Part shown: piece after piece, positions 27,749-36,546 of the stretch | Numbering within the stretch: position 1 is the stretch's first letter | Layout of the letters: every line of letters starts with the position of its first letter | DNA from: Methylocapsa sp. D3K7 | GTDB lineage: Bacteria; Pseudomonadota; Alphaproteobacteria; Rhizobiales; Beijerinckiaceae | Reading direction: 5' to 3' | Length of the DNA: 64,000 bases | NCBI RefSeq assembly: GCF_029855125.1 | Contig: NZ_CP123229.1 | Location: 930,001 to 994,000 of the forward strand | Made by a program: the position numbers and the translations under genes | The notes under the pieces: generated by a model | The model's input: only the letters and a program-made list of their open reading frames with translations | The model's database searches: none | What the model was told of the DNA's origin: nothing

Positions 27749-29125
27749 ATGCTTTTGAACTCAGCAAAGGTATTCGCCGGGGTTTTGCTAATGATCGGCA
27801 TGGCCCAGGCCCAGGTCAGCAATAATGATGCTGCGCCGCCACAGACTTTAGCTGGGGCGATCCGTGTTCCAAACGTAAGACCTTGGCCGACATCCCCCGG
27901 CACCGGGGGGCACGTTGTCATCCCGCAGTCGAGCATTCCCACTCCCGGGGATGCAGGCAAACGTGCTCACACGAATACCCGCGTGTTCGTGCCGAACGAA
28001 CCGATGAAGCCGCAGGCGTCGGTCGCCCGCCCCCTGGTTGGCCCGCCTTTCCCTGGATATTTTTTTGAAACGCCAGCCTCCCTTGCCTGCATCTATGGCT
28101 TGGTCGCTGTGACGCCCGGGTGCGATCCCAATACAGTCACAACGGTTTCGAACCGCGGCAGCAAGGTCATCGCCATCGTCGATGCTTTCGACAACCCATC
28201 GGCTTTGGCCGATCTGACATTATTTTCGTCTCAATTCGGCCTTCCGGCACCTACGGCTACGAATTTCCAGGTCGTCTATGCATCCGGCGTTCAACCGGCC
28301 AACGATACCAACTGGGCGCTCGAAGAGGCACTCGACATCGAGATGGCTCACGCGATGGCGCCAAACGCAAAAGTAATCCTGGTAGAGGCTGCATCGGATT
28401 CCCCCGCCGATCTTATCGTCGCCGAAGATGTGGCGAGCGGCCTCGTGGCCGTCGTGGGTGGTGGCGAGGTCTCGAACAGCTGGGGAGGAGATGAATTCGC
28501 GGGTCAGGTGGCTTTCGACACTCACTTTTTGACACCCAAAGTCGTCTATTTTGCTTCCACGGGGGATGCGCCCGGTGTGTCTTGGCCATCGACCTCGGCG
28601 AATGTCGTTGCTGTTGGGGGGACGAGCACTTCTCGCTGGCCTTCTACCGGCGCTTTCCGTTTTGAATCCAGCTGGTCGGACGGAGGTGGAGGATCGAGCG
28701 CAATCGTTCCAAGGCCCGCTTACCAGAATAGCATCCGCTCGATCGTTGGAACGCAGCGGGGTGTACCCGACATTTCGGCTGACGCTAATCCGATCACGGG
28801 GGTTTGGGTTACCTGCGGTCTCGGCTGCGGGATGCCCCCCGGCAGCTGGTACATTGTGGGGGGAACGAGTGTTTCGTCACCGCTCGTTGCAGCGATGACG
28901 AATGGGGCCGGCCGCTTCGCCCCCAACACGGCGTCGGAGCTGACAACGATCTATGCAAATAGCGAGCATCCGCGATTTGGGCCGTGGCGAAGATTCAACA
29001 ATGTTGTGCACGGCATATGTGGCCCATTCGCAGGTTATGCGACCAACAACATAAACGGATGGGTGCCACCTTCATGGGATTTTTGTACCGGGGTCGGTTC
29101 TCCGAAAGGTCATGCGGGGCTTTGA
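27749..29125 (+). CDS. sedolisin-type (S53) secreted serine-carboxyl protease
   Basis: 458 residues with a signal peptide (AKVFAGVLLMIGMAQAQ). The catalytic Glu and Asp lie in WALEEALDIEMAH (Glu192, Asp196), the oxyanion aspartate in FASTGDAPG, and the serine in GGTSVSSPL (Ser374), the S53 order E-D-D-S. The pro-region is short (about 90 residues against about 180 in classical sedolisins). TTG 27743 is an alternative start. Such enzymes work at acid pH outside the cell, in keeping with an acid-tolerant soil bacterium; that ecological point is inference. Confidence 0.85.
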   Translation: MLLNSAKVFAGVLLMIGMAQAQVSNNDAAPPQTLAGAIRVPNVRPWPTSPGTGGHVVIPQSSIPTPGDAGKRAHTNTRVFVPNEPMKPQASVARPLVGPPFPGYFFETPASLACIYGLVAVTPGCDPNTVTTVSNRGSKVIAIVDAFDNPSALADLTLFSSQFGLPAPTATNFQVVYASGVQPANDTNWALEEALDIEMAHAMAPNAKVILVEAASDSPADLIVAEDVASGLVAVVGGGEVSNSWGGDEFAGQVAFDTHFLTPKVVYFASTGDAPGVSWPSTSANVVAVGGTSTSRWPSTGAFRFESSWSDGGGGSSAIVPRPAYQNSIRSIVGTQRGVPDISADANPITGVWVTCGLGCGMPPGSWYIVGGTSVSSPLVAAMTNGAGRFAPNTASELTTIYANSEHPRFGPWRRFNNVVHGICGPFAGYATNNINGWVPPSWDFCTGVGSPKGHAGL

Positions 29126-29133
29126 TTGGAATA

Positions 29134-29172
29134 CGCCGCTCGGAACGAGTGAGCGGCGCATTGCATTTTTTT
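29134..29172 (+). terminator. terminator after the sedolisin gene
   Basis: Stem CGCCGCTC/GAGCGGCG with a nine-base loop (29134-29158) followed, after seven bases, by seven T residues. It begins nine bases after the protease stop. The gap before the T run is slightly long. Confidence 0.6.
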
Positions 29173-29647
29173 GTTCGCCCACAATCCAACCTTGAACTTA
29201 ACTTGAAAAATCAAAATAGCTCGTGCAATGGGAGAGGGCAGGAAAATAATCTTTGCCCCTTCTCACATTGCCCTCGGCTCCAGACTTGCGGATAGGCGCA
29301 TTCCGGAACCGTCGATATAAGATGACCAAGCGTCTTGCGTTGGAAGCGTTGCATCGAACAAAGAAACGTCCGCCCTTATCAACGCCAAACATTATAGCCT
29401 TGAATTAAGAGCCCCTGTGGATGCATCCATTAAACGGTGCATGCGCTGGGAGGACAGGAGCGAGAGGGAATTCGTAGCGTTCGCTCAGAGCGTGATTGCG
29501 AAGTGCTTTTTGTCAAACGTGGGATTGTCGGCTTCCCGCCTCCTTGACGCCGGGCAGGCCGAAACGAATTGCCGCTTTTGCTTGCCAAGCGCAATTTCTG
29601 GGAAGCGTTAGCGATTTTTACCTCTGCTAACATATTGATTTGATTTA
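29173..29647. other. intergenic region before tRNA-Leu
   Basis: 475 bases with no convincing gene; short frames such as 29417-29611 lack a ribosome site and family features. Confidence 0.5.
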
Positions 29648-29734
29648 TGGTGCGGGCGGCCGGAATCGAACCGGCACTCTGTCACCAGAACTGGATTTTG
29701 AGTCCAGCGCGTCTACCAGTTCCGCCACGCCCGC
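29648..29734 (-). tRNA. tRNA-Leu (anticodon CAA)
   Basis: 87 bases with encoded CCA and a long variable arm typical of class II tRNA: acceptor GCGGGCG/CGCCCGC, anticodon stem CTGGA/TCCAG around CTCAAAA, T-loop TTCGATT. The anticodon CAA reads UUG. Confidence 0.96.
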
Positions 29735-29920
29735 ATTGAGCCTCAATTCGATTCGGCCTGACTAACGCGGCGCGACTCCTATGGCTCCCAAGGCTCCCTA
29801 TCTGCCATAACGCCCTAGCCGCGACAACCCTCGACCTTGATTGCTGCAAGCTGAATAGCAGTTGGCCCTTAGATCTTTGTTTTATATTGGTGGATTACGA
29901 CCGCAACAAGCAACAGAACG

Positions 29921-30847
29921 ATGACTGAGCCCCCAGAAACCGCACAACTTGTGGAAGTTCCCTTCGACCGGTCCGTTCCCGGAGAACCCGGAAAACTTAT
30001 CCGCGTGTCGCCCCTTGTCCGCCGTATTATCGCGGGAAATCCCGGCCCGATGACATTTACCGGAACCTGCACCTACCTCGTAGGAGACGGCGAGGTGGCG
30101 ATCATCGATCCCGGGCCGGACAGTCCAGAACATCTCGCGGCGCTGCTTGCGGGCTTGCGCGGCGAGACCGTTACAGCAATTTTCGTCACCCATACACATA
30201 AGGATCATTCCCCCGGCGCGCGCGCTTTGCAAGCCGCGACGGGAGCACGAATCTTTGGCTGCCCGCCGCACGACTTTTCGCGCCAGCCTTCCGGTCATCC
30301 CATCGATGCGGCCAATGATTTCGGCTACACGCCGGACACGGTTCTGCATGAGGGAGAAGCGATCGATTTTAAAGATTTCTCCCTCGTCTGCGTCGAGACA
30401 CCTGGCCACGCGATCAATCACCGAGCGTTCGCCTTGCCGCAAGAAAATGCCCTCTTCTCAGGCGACCATGTGATGGCGTGGTCGACCACGGTCGTTGTAC
30501 CGCCGGAAGGCGCGATGCGTCACTACATGGCATCGCTCGCCAAACTTTTGATGCGTGACGACAAAATATATTGGCCCGGCCATGGCGGCCCGGTTCGGCA
30601 GCCGCGCAATTTCGTGCAGGCACTTATCAAACATCGCCGAATGCGCGAACAATCGATCCTCGCCCGCTTGAAGGCGGGAGATACCGCAATTCCGGCAATT
30701 GTTGCCAAAGTCTATCAAGGCCTCGATCCAGCGCTGACTTTCGCCGCCGCGCTTTCGGTTCTCGCGCATCTCGAGGATCTCGTCGAGAGAGGGCTTGTCA
30801 GAACCAACGCAGCGGTAACACTCGCCGCGCATTACCACCCATCCTAG
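29921..30847 (+). CDS. MBL-fold metallo-hydrolase (LACTB2/glyoxalase II-like)
   Basis: 308 residues. The metal site is VTHTHKDHSPGA, with the second histidine in ETPGHAINHRAF, an aspartate in LFSGDHVMAW, and the last histidine in YWPGHGGPV. A C-terminal winged-helix (residues about 245-300, KHRRMREQSILARL) marks the LACTB2-like subgroup, which contains RNases and thioester hydrolases; the substrate cannot be read from sequence. No signal peptide. Confidence 0.88.
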   Translation: MTEPPETAQLVEVPFDRSVPGEPGKLIRVSPLVRRIIAGNPGPMTFTGTCTYLVGDGEVAIIDPGPDSPEHLAALLAGLRGETVTAIFVTHTHKDHSPGARALQAATGARIFGCPPHDFSRQPSGHPIDAANDFGYTPDTVLHEGEAIDFKDFSLVCVETPGHAINHRAFALPQENALFSGDHVMAWSTTVVVPPEGAMRHYMASLAKLLMRDDKIYWPGHGGPVRQPRNFVQALIKHRRMREQSILARLKAGDTAIPAIVAKVYQGLDPALTFAAALSVLAHLEDLVERGLVRTNAAVTLAAHYHPS

Positions 30848-30893
30848 GTGAGGCCGCGCCAGCCCCGCACAATTTACGGCGATTCCGCGGCGC

Positions 30894-31658
30894 TTACTTC
30901 TTATCGACGACGGCCGTCAGCGCGGTCTCGAAATTGGCGACGTTGCGCGAATTGGCGCCAAAATCGTAAGGCGCGAAGCGCGACGCCGACCGGATGTCGA
31001 TTCGCGTTTGGCCGGCAAGCGGCCGCAGTCTCAATGTGACATCGGTCGGAAAACCGAGCAGAAAACTGTTGGCTATCGCGTCAATGTGGGCGACGCCAGA
31101 ACGTCCCCCCTGAGGCCTCTGATCGACGATTTTCCAGCCCGTCGCCCTCATCGCCTGAATGGCGGCATTGAAGGCATCCTGGGCTTCGAGATCGAGAAGA
31201 ATTGGCTGGATTTGCGGATAGACCTTGAGCTGTATCTTACGGCGCGCGATGGGAACACTCGCGGGTGTCGCGCCCGCACGGGCAGCCAACGCCTCGCGCG
31301 ACAGCGAAAAATCCGGCGGATTTGTAAGATCTGTTGAAACGTCGGGAAGCGGCGGCAGCCGCAGGGTTTGTTGTACGAGATAGGCCGGGTAAGCGAGGAG
31401 CAAGGCGGCCAGAAGCAGTCCCGCAAAGGCCTGCCCAGCCCCCTTGCGGCCGCTGCGCCAAATGACCACGAAGGCTAAAATCGCTGTCAATATCGCGGCG
31501 CAAGCGATGAGCAAGGAACCGCCGAGGACCGCCAGCAGATCAAGCCCGCGGCCAACCCCCGCGATGCCCACAAGCGCGACAGCAAGCGCAAAGATCGCAA
31601 GACGGCGGCTAAGTAAGGCCGCCGTGGAATAGGGCTCCTCGATGATCAGACGCCGCAT
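30894..31658 (-). CDS. DUF1499 membrane protein
   Basis: 254 residues from ATG 31658 (a longer frame starts at 31709). Three hydrophobic segments (about 18-40, 45-70, 78-98) are followed by a soluble DUF1499 domain with VYPQIQPILLDLEAQDAF, DQRPQGGRSGVAHIDAIANS and RIDIRSASRFAPYDFGAN. The family is widespread in Alphaproteobacteria, and its function is unknown. It is convergent with the MBL gene. Confidence 0.82.
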   Translation of the reverse strand: MRRLIIEEPYSTAALLSRRLAIFALAVALVGIAGVGRGLDLLAVLGGSLLIACAAILTAILAFVVIWRSGRKGAGQAFAGLLLAALLLAYPAYLVQQTLRLPPLPDVSTDLTNPPDFSLSREALAARAGATPASVPIARRKIQLKVYPQIQPILLDLEAQDAFNAAIQAMRATGWKIVDQRPQGGRSGVAHIDAIANSFLLGFPTDVTLRLRPLAGQTRIDIRSASRFAPYDFGANSRNVANFETALTAVVDKK

Positions 31659-31770
31659 GCAAAATACCCTCTTGCGGCCGGCCCCGCCTCCGGCAGCGTG
31701 GATCCTCACGGGGAATTGTTGTAGCTCTTACACGCCGCCGCCGCTGTTGCAACTATACGCCGAAAAGGCT

Positions 31771-32598
31771 TTAATCGATCATATAGCGAACGCCAGCGCG
31801 CAGTTCATTGACAAATACCCTTTGCGACACGGACGTGCCTGTCAGACCGGAAAAGCCGGAAACCGTTCCAAGATCAAGAAAACGGTAACCGACGTCAAGT
31901 TGCGCATGATCGGTCATCGCGATCGCGACACCGGCCATGAGCGCCCAGGCAAATTGATAGTGCATGCGCGTTTGGCTGCGATCGAAATCGAAGAAGAACC
32001 CATTGGTGCTCACTTGATAGGGCAAACCATTGCTCATTGTCCAAGTGTCGGATTGCCAGTTTCGCGACCAAGTGACACCGGCGCCAGCGCCGATATAGGG
32101 TGTGAAGCCACCCCATGTGGCAAGATCGACATAGCCATTGGCCAATAAATCCCAGCGGTGGATTTCGGTGTTCAGATGGCTGGTGCAAATATCGGTCGCT
32201 GTAACATTTCCCGAAGCGTCAACGGCCGTGATGCATCGGATCGAAGGACCGATCGCGGCCGCCTGAACCTTTGAGCGATAATCGAGAATGAGGTCCGTTC
32301 GGAACCAATCATTGATCTTGTAACCGCCTCCAACTCCAGCGCTGTAACTGTTGAGCACGGACTGCGATGCGCCGAACGTCGAATCTGGCGCTATTTTGGG
32401 AAAGGATTCTTGCGCATAGGCAAGATCGCCACGAACGTACCAATTGGACGCGAATTGGACTTCGTCGTCGGGCAGCGCCGGAACGCCGTCGCCCGGAGGC
32501 ACCCAATAATCGGCCGCCGCCGAGCGCTCCACGAATGAGACAAGGCCTGCCACGGCCGCCGCCCACACCATGTTGCGCACGAAATTTTTTGAACTCAT
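31771..32598 (-). CDS. outer-membrane beta-barrel protein
   Basis: 275 residues from ATG 32598, which has GAAAGG nine bases upstream. Signal peptide (MVWAAAVAGLVSFVERSAAA), then alternating strands: NWYVRGDLAYAQE, YSAGVGGGYKINDWFRTDL, GFTPYIGAGAGVTWSRNW, AQLDVGYRFLDLG and the C-terminal strand ELRAGVRYMID. This is the Omp25/RopB-like porin family of Rhizobiales, probably an eight-stranded barrel. The terminal residue is D rather than the usual F. Confidence 0.85.
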   Translation of the reverse strand: MSSKNFVRNMVWAAAVAGLVSFVERSAAADYWVPPGDGVPALPDDEVQFASNWYVRGDLAYAQESFPKIAPDSTFGASQSVLNSYSAGVGGGYKINDWFRTDLILDYRSKVQAAAIGPSIRCITAVDASGNVTATDICTSHLNTEIHRWDLLANGYVDLATWGGFTPYIGAGAGVTWSRNWQSDTWTMSNGLPYQVSTNGFFFDFDRSQTRMHYQFAWALMAGVAIAMTDHAQLDVGYRFLDLGTVSGFSGLTGTSVSQRVFVNELRAGVRYMID

Positions 32599-32828
32599 GG
32601 GTTTCATCCTTTCGAATCGCCCGGGAGCCGCGGCCGGGTTCAATGCGATTGGAAGATTGGAGCTTATTGCTTAAACGCCACTTAACCATGACGCCTTAGG
32701 CGGACAGCACCGCCAGCTTGGCGCAAGCCTTAAATCCGCGCGCTTTTCGAACCGAACAACGGAGATGCACTTGCGCGGCCCGGCATCGCCACTATAGTCG
32801 CGCGGCTTCTTAACCCCGCGAGTTCTCA

Positions 32829-34106
32829 ATGGCTGGTTTAACAAAAGACGTCAAAAGAGTCGTGCTCGCCTATTCAGGCGGTCTCGATACATCCATCATC
32901 CTCAAATGGCTGCAAACAAATTACGGCTGCGAGGTGGTGACCTTCACCGCTGACCTTGGTCAAGGCGAGGAGTTGGAACCTGCACGCCAAAAGGCGTTGC
33001 TGCTCGGCATCAAGCCGGAGCATATTTTCATCGAGGATCTGCGCGAGGAATTTGTCCGCGACTACGTGTTTCCGATGTTTCGCGCCAATGCCCAGTATGA
33101 GGGACTTTATCTCCTCGGCACTTCGATCGCGCGGCCACTGATCGCGAAAAAGCAGATCGAGATTGCCCGCAAAACCGGCGCCGACGCGGTGGCGCATGGC
33201 GCCACCGGCAAGGGCAACGATCAGGTACGTTTTGAGCTTTCCTATTATGCGCTGGAGCCCGACATCAAGGTCATCGCTCCCTGGCGGGAATGGGACTTGA
33301 CCTCGCGCAGCGCGCTCATCGCTTTCGCGGAGCAAAACCAGATTCCGATCGCCAAGGACAAGCGCGGCGATGCGCCCTTCTCGGTCGACGCCAATCTTCT
33401 GCATGTGTCCTCGGAAGGCAAGGTGCTGGAAGACCCGGCACAAGAGGTACCGGACTATGTTTATTCTCGCACCGTCAATCCGGAGGATGCGCCCAACGAG
33501 CCCGAATATGCCGAAATCGATTTCGAGCGAGGAGATGCGGTCGCCGTCAATGGCAAGCCGATGTCGCCGGCAACTCTGCTCGCGCATTTGAACGCGCTAG
33601 GCCGCACGCATGGAGTTGGGCGTCTCGATCTCGTCGAAAACCGCTTCGTCGGCATGAAATCACGCGGCATGTATGAGACACCCGGAGGCACGATCCTTTA
33701 TTATGCGCATCGCGGCATCGAGCAGATCACGCTCGATCGTGGCGCCGCGCATCTGAAGGACGAGTTGATGCCGAAATATGCCGAGCTCATCTACAATGGC
33801 TTTTGGTTTTCGCCGGAACGCGAAATGCTGCAAGCATTAATCGACCGCAGTCAGGAATTCGTTACCGGCCGGGTACGTCTGAAACTGTTCAAGGGCTCGG
33901 CCTTCGTCGTCGGCCGCTCCAGTGCATATTCGCTCTACGATCAAGATCTCGTGACCTTCGAGGAAGGTGCGAGCGCTTATGATCATCGCGATGCGGCAGG
34001 CTTCATCAAGCTCAACGCCCTGCGACTGCGCACCCTCGCCAAACGCGCCCGGAAGATGGAGCTAAGTAAGCAGTCCGAACACTTTTTTCTGAATGAACAC
34101 GATTGA
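32829..34106 (+). CDS. argG: argininosuccinate synthase
   Basis: 425 residues, slightly longer than typical (about 405). ATP-binding [16 protein letters not shown] at residue 13 and the family signature [16 protein letters not shown]. Joins citrulline and aspartate in arginine synthesis. ATG 32829 begins [11 protein letters not shown]. No other arg gene is adjacent. Confidence 0.97.
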   Translation: MAGLTKDVKRVVLAYSGGLDTSIILKWLQTNYGCEVVTFTADLGQGEELEPARQKALLLGIKPEHIFIEDLREEFVRDYVFPMFRANAQYEGLYLLGTSIARPLIAKKQIEIARKTGADAVAHGATGKGNDQVRFELSYYALEPDIKVIAPWREWDLTSRSALIAFAEQNQIPIAKDKRGDAPFSVDANLLHVSSEGKVLEDPAQEVPDYVYSRTVNPEDAPNEPEYAEIDFERGDAVAVNGKPMSPATLLAHLNALGRTHGVGRLDLVENRFVGMKSRGMYETPGGTILYYAHRGIEQITLDRGAAHLKDELMPKYAELIYNGFWFSPEREMLQALIDRSQEFVTGRVRLKLFKGSAFVVGRSSAYSLYDQDLVTFEEGASAYDHRDAAGFIKLNALRLRTLAKRARKMELSKQSEHFFLNEHD

Positions 34107-34198
34107 TTTTTTTATCTGGACGCCCAAGTTTTAGACATTATCGTCAGAAAAAAACAAAAGATGCGACAATGCTTCAGGAAGCCACCAAGGAGACACAT

Positions 34199-34672
34199 AT
34201 GCGCCGGTTGATCACGAGTTCAGCGGCGGCCGCATTGATGGCCGGAAGTGCGGGATTTGGTGCACAAGCGGCATCGATTCCGATCTCCAACCCTGGCCTT
34301 ACCGCAACCACAACCTTTCCGTTGGAAAAAGTCCAGTATTTCTGGGGTGGCTACAACTACTGCTGGTACGGCAATGGCTGGCAGGGACCTGGCTGGTACT
34401 GGTGCGGTTATCCGTGGCGTTACGGCTATGGCTGGGGCGGAGGCTACGGCTGGAATGGCTGGGGCGGAGGCTACGGCTGGCGCGGGAGAGGCTGGAACGG
34501 CGGCTGGCATGGTGGTGGTGGCGGCTGGCATGGTGGCGGTGGCGGCTGGCATGGTGGCGGTGGCGGCTGGCATGGTGGCGGTGGCGGCTGGCATGGTGGC
34601 GGTGGCGGCTGGCATGGTGGTGGTGGCGGCGGGCACGGCGGCGGCGGGCACGGCGGCGGACATCACCGCTAA
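34199..34672 (+). CDS. secreted glycine-rich repeat protein
   Basis: 157 residues with signal peptide (MRRLITSSAAAALMAGSAGF, cleavage after AQA). ATG 34199 is chosen because AAGGAG lies eight bases upstream. The mature part has a tyrosine/tryptophan/glycine segment (YNYCWYGNGWQGPGWYWCG) and six WHGGGGG heptads, ending in a histidine-rich GGGHGGGHHR. The histidines suggest metal binding, perhaps nickel or copper. It follows argG after 92 bases and has no clear homologue I can name. Confidence 0.75.
   Translation: MRRLITSSAAAALMAGSAGFGAQAASIPISNPGLTATTTFPLEKVQYFWGGYNYCWYGNGWQGPGWYWCGYPWRYGYGWGGGYGWNGWGGGYGWRGRGWNGGWHGGGGGWHGGGGGWHGGGGGWHGGGGGWHGGGGGWHGGGGGGHGGGGHGGGHHR
34505..34630 (+). repeat. 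six tandem 21-bp units encoding WHGGGGG
   Basis: TGGCAT recurs at 34505, 34526, 34547, 34568, 34589 and 34610, exactly 21 bases apart, each followed by glycine codons GGT/GGC. The near identity of units suggests recent expansion by slippage, so copy number may vary between strains. Confidence 0.9.
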
Positions 34673-34722
34673 TGCTGCGTTGAATCGCGGCGCGGCGGTT
34701 CTTGGCCGAGCGTCAAGCAATC

Positions 34723-35073
34723 CTAGCGCACGCCGCGGTTCGGCTTTCCACAAAAAACATTGTAGATAGCCTTAAGAATCGTCCGCACGTCTTCGTTCGC
34801 CAAACTGTAAAAGATTGCCTTTCCATCGCGCTTCGTCTCGACGAGACCGTCGAGACGAAGGCGGGCGAGTTGCTGCGATACCGTCGATTGCCGCAAGTCC
34901 AATAGTTCTTCGAGATCGGACACGGATTTCTCGCCATCGGAGAGGTGGCAAAGAATCAAAAGACGCGATTCATGCGACAGTGCCTTGAGAAATTTGCTCG
35001 CTTGCCGCGCGCGGTCGGCCATTAACTCAAAGTTTGCTGGGGCGTCGCGGGGCTTTGACTGCTTGTTCGCCAT
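34723..35073 (-). CDS. bigR: BigR/SqrR-type ArsR-family persulfide-sensing repressor
   Basis: 116 residues from ATG 35073. Winged helix with VSDLEELLDLRQSTVSQQLARL as recognition region and the wing GLVETKRDGKAIFYSL. Cysteines occur at positions 42 (LILCHL) and 108 (NVFCGK), the two that form the redox pair in BigR of Xylella and, one position lower, SqrR of Rhodobacter. When oxidised by reactive sulfur the repressor leaves DNA. It is divergent from the sulfide-oxidation genes it would control. Confidence 0.88.
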   Translation of the reverse strand: MANKQSKPRDAPANFELMADRARQASKFLKALSHESRLLILCHLSDGEKSVSDLEELLDLRQSTVSQQLARLRLDGLVETKRDGKAIFYSLANEDVRTILKAIYNVFCGKPNRGVR

Positions 35074-35157
35074 GTCCTGTCCTAGGTAAGCCCGCATCGG
35101 ATTTAACGGCACGGCTTTGTAATTAGAAAGAAATCACATCTTCCAGCAAAATATATC

Positions 35158-35172
35158 GTATTTATTGAATAC
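35158..35172. promoter_or_regulatory. candidate BigR operator, site 1
   Basis: GTATT-TATTG-AATAC, an AT-rich inverted repeat with five-base arms, 85 bases upstream of the bigR start. BigR-type regulators bind AT-rich palindromes; the match to a defined consensus was not tested. Confidence 0.35.
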
Positions 35173-35307
35173 ATTCCAGACAACAAATCTCGCGTCGCGA
35201 GTGATTGTCCACAATGTCCAGCGCCCCTCCTCCCATCGGGACCGCGCGCTAGATAGGAGACTGGACAATGCGATCCCCATACACCCTGGTTCACGATCAT
35301 TTCATAA

Positions 35308-35327
35308 CATATGAATACTTGAATATG
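35308..35327. promoter_or_regulatory. candidate BigR operator, site 2
   Basis: CATATGAATACTTGAATATG, with ends CATAT/ATATG inverted and GAATA repeated every ten bases, 42 bases upstream of the dioxygenase gene and likely overlapping its promoter. Confidence 0.4.
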
Positions 35328-35369
35328 ATACAAAATTGTGATTTGTGATGAAGGTGCAAGGAGGAGGCA

Positions 35370-36233
35370 ATGCAAGCAAAGGTCCAGGCGTTCTTTGACG
35401 AACCCACGAATACCGTGAGCTATGTGATTAAGGATCCGCAATCAATGGCCTGCGCGATCATTGATCCAGTTCTCGATTACGATCCTGCGTCCGGACGGAC
35501 TTCGGCGATTTCCGCGCAAAAGATCGCAGCCTTCGTTGAGAGCAACAAATTGCAGACTGAATGGATTTTGGAAACGCATGCGCATGCCGATCACGTAACG
35601 GCTGCCCCTTATTTGAAAGAGCGTCTTGGCGGCAAGATTGGGATCGGCGCCAATATCACGATCGTTCAGAAAGTCTTCGGCAAGGTGTTCAACGCCGGCT
35701 CTGGTTTTCGCCAGGATGGCAGCCAGTTCGATACTCTCTTCGACGACGGCGCAGTGATCGGCATTGGCGGATTACGTGGCCGTGCGATTCATACACCAGG
35801 CCATACGCCGGCGTGTATGACTTATATTTTCGGTGACGCCGCGTTCATCGGCGACACTCTTTTTATGCCCGACTACGGCACCGCGCGCTGCGATTTTCCT
35901 GGCGGCGACGCAGGCCAGCTCTACCAGTCGATCCAGATCATTTTCGCAATGCCGCCGGAAACGCGTCTGTTCCTGTGCCACGATTATTTGCCGCCTGGCC
36001 GCGCGGACTATCGATGGGAGGCGACGGTCGCCGAGCAGCGAGCCCACAATATTCTCATCCACGATGGCGTTGCCGAGGAACAATTCGTCGAGATTCGCAA
36101 GACGCGTGATGCCACGCTCAAAATGCCGGCGCTCATTATCCCGTCTGTGCAAATCAACATGCGGGCCGGACAGCTACCGGCCGCCGAAGACAATGGCGTC
36201 ACTTATCTCAAGGTACCCGTGAACCTGCTCTAA
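35370..36233 (+). CDS. blh: persulfide dioxygenase (Blh/ETHE1-like MBL protein)
   Basis: 287 residues. The metal motif is ETHAHADHVTAA (His70, His72, Asp74, His75), with TPGHTPACMTY, the ETHE1/Blh signature MPDYGTARCDFPGGDA, and FLCHDY. It oxidises glutathione persulfide to sulfite with a single mononuclear iron. First gene of the operon facing bigR; AGGAGG precedes the ATG. Confidence 0.93.
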   Translation: MQAKVQAFFDEPTNTVSYVIKDPQSMACAIIDPVLDYDPASGRTSAISAQKIAAFVESNKLQTEWILETHAHADHVTAAPYLKERLGGKIGIGANITIVQKVFGKVFNAGSGFRQDGSQFDTLFDDGAVIGIGGLRGRAIHTPGHTPACMTYIFGDAAFIGDTLFMPDYGTARCDFPGGDAGQLYQSIQIIFAMPPETRLFLCHDYLPPGRADYRWEATVAEQRAHNILIHDGVAEEQFVEIRKTRDATLKMPALIIPSVQINMRAGQLPAAEDNGVTYLKVPVNLL

Positions 36234-36255
36234 AAACACATCGAAGGAGAGACTC

Positions 36256-36456
36256 ATGACTGAGAATGTCGGCACCATCGACCGCGCGATTCGTATCGTC
36301 ATTGGCCTCGCGTTGCTTTCCATGCTCATATTTGCCGGAAGCGAATGGAAATGGCTTGGCCTCATCGGCCTCGTTCCCTTGATCACCGCGCTGGCTGGAC
36401 GCTGCCCCGCCTACAGCGTGATGGGTATCAAAACCTGCGCCAAAAGCCGTCAATAA
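36256..36456 (+). CDS. DUF2892 inner-membrane protein
   Basis: 66 residues with two hydrophobic helices (about 12-28 and 34-48) and the typical opening NVGTIDRAIRIVIGLAL and ending RCPAYSVMGIKTCAK. DUF2892 proteins accompany rhodanese and persulfide genes and form the C-terminal part of YgaP; the conserved C of GRCPAY may take part in sulfur handling, which is inference. AAGGAGAG precedes the start, and the gene is 22 bases after blh. Confidence 0.88.
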   Translation: MTENVGTIDRAIRIVIGLALLSMLIFAGSEWKWLGLIGLVPLITALAGRCPAYSVMGIKTCAKSRQ

Positions 36457-36546
36457 AGCGCGACGCCATAAAAATTTGACACAAGTGTTAGCCCCTAGCT
36501 GCATCGATGGCAGCTGGGAAAGAGTACGGCCAACAGGGAGCGAATC

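Noticed and set aside
34220..34753. Alanine/proline repeat protein on the minus strand
   Set aside because: It is the complement of the glycine-rich repeat gene; its PAATATM repeats follow from the 21-bp units.
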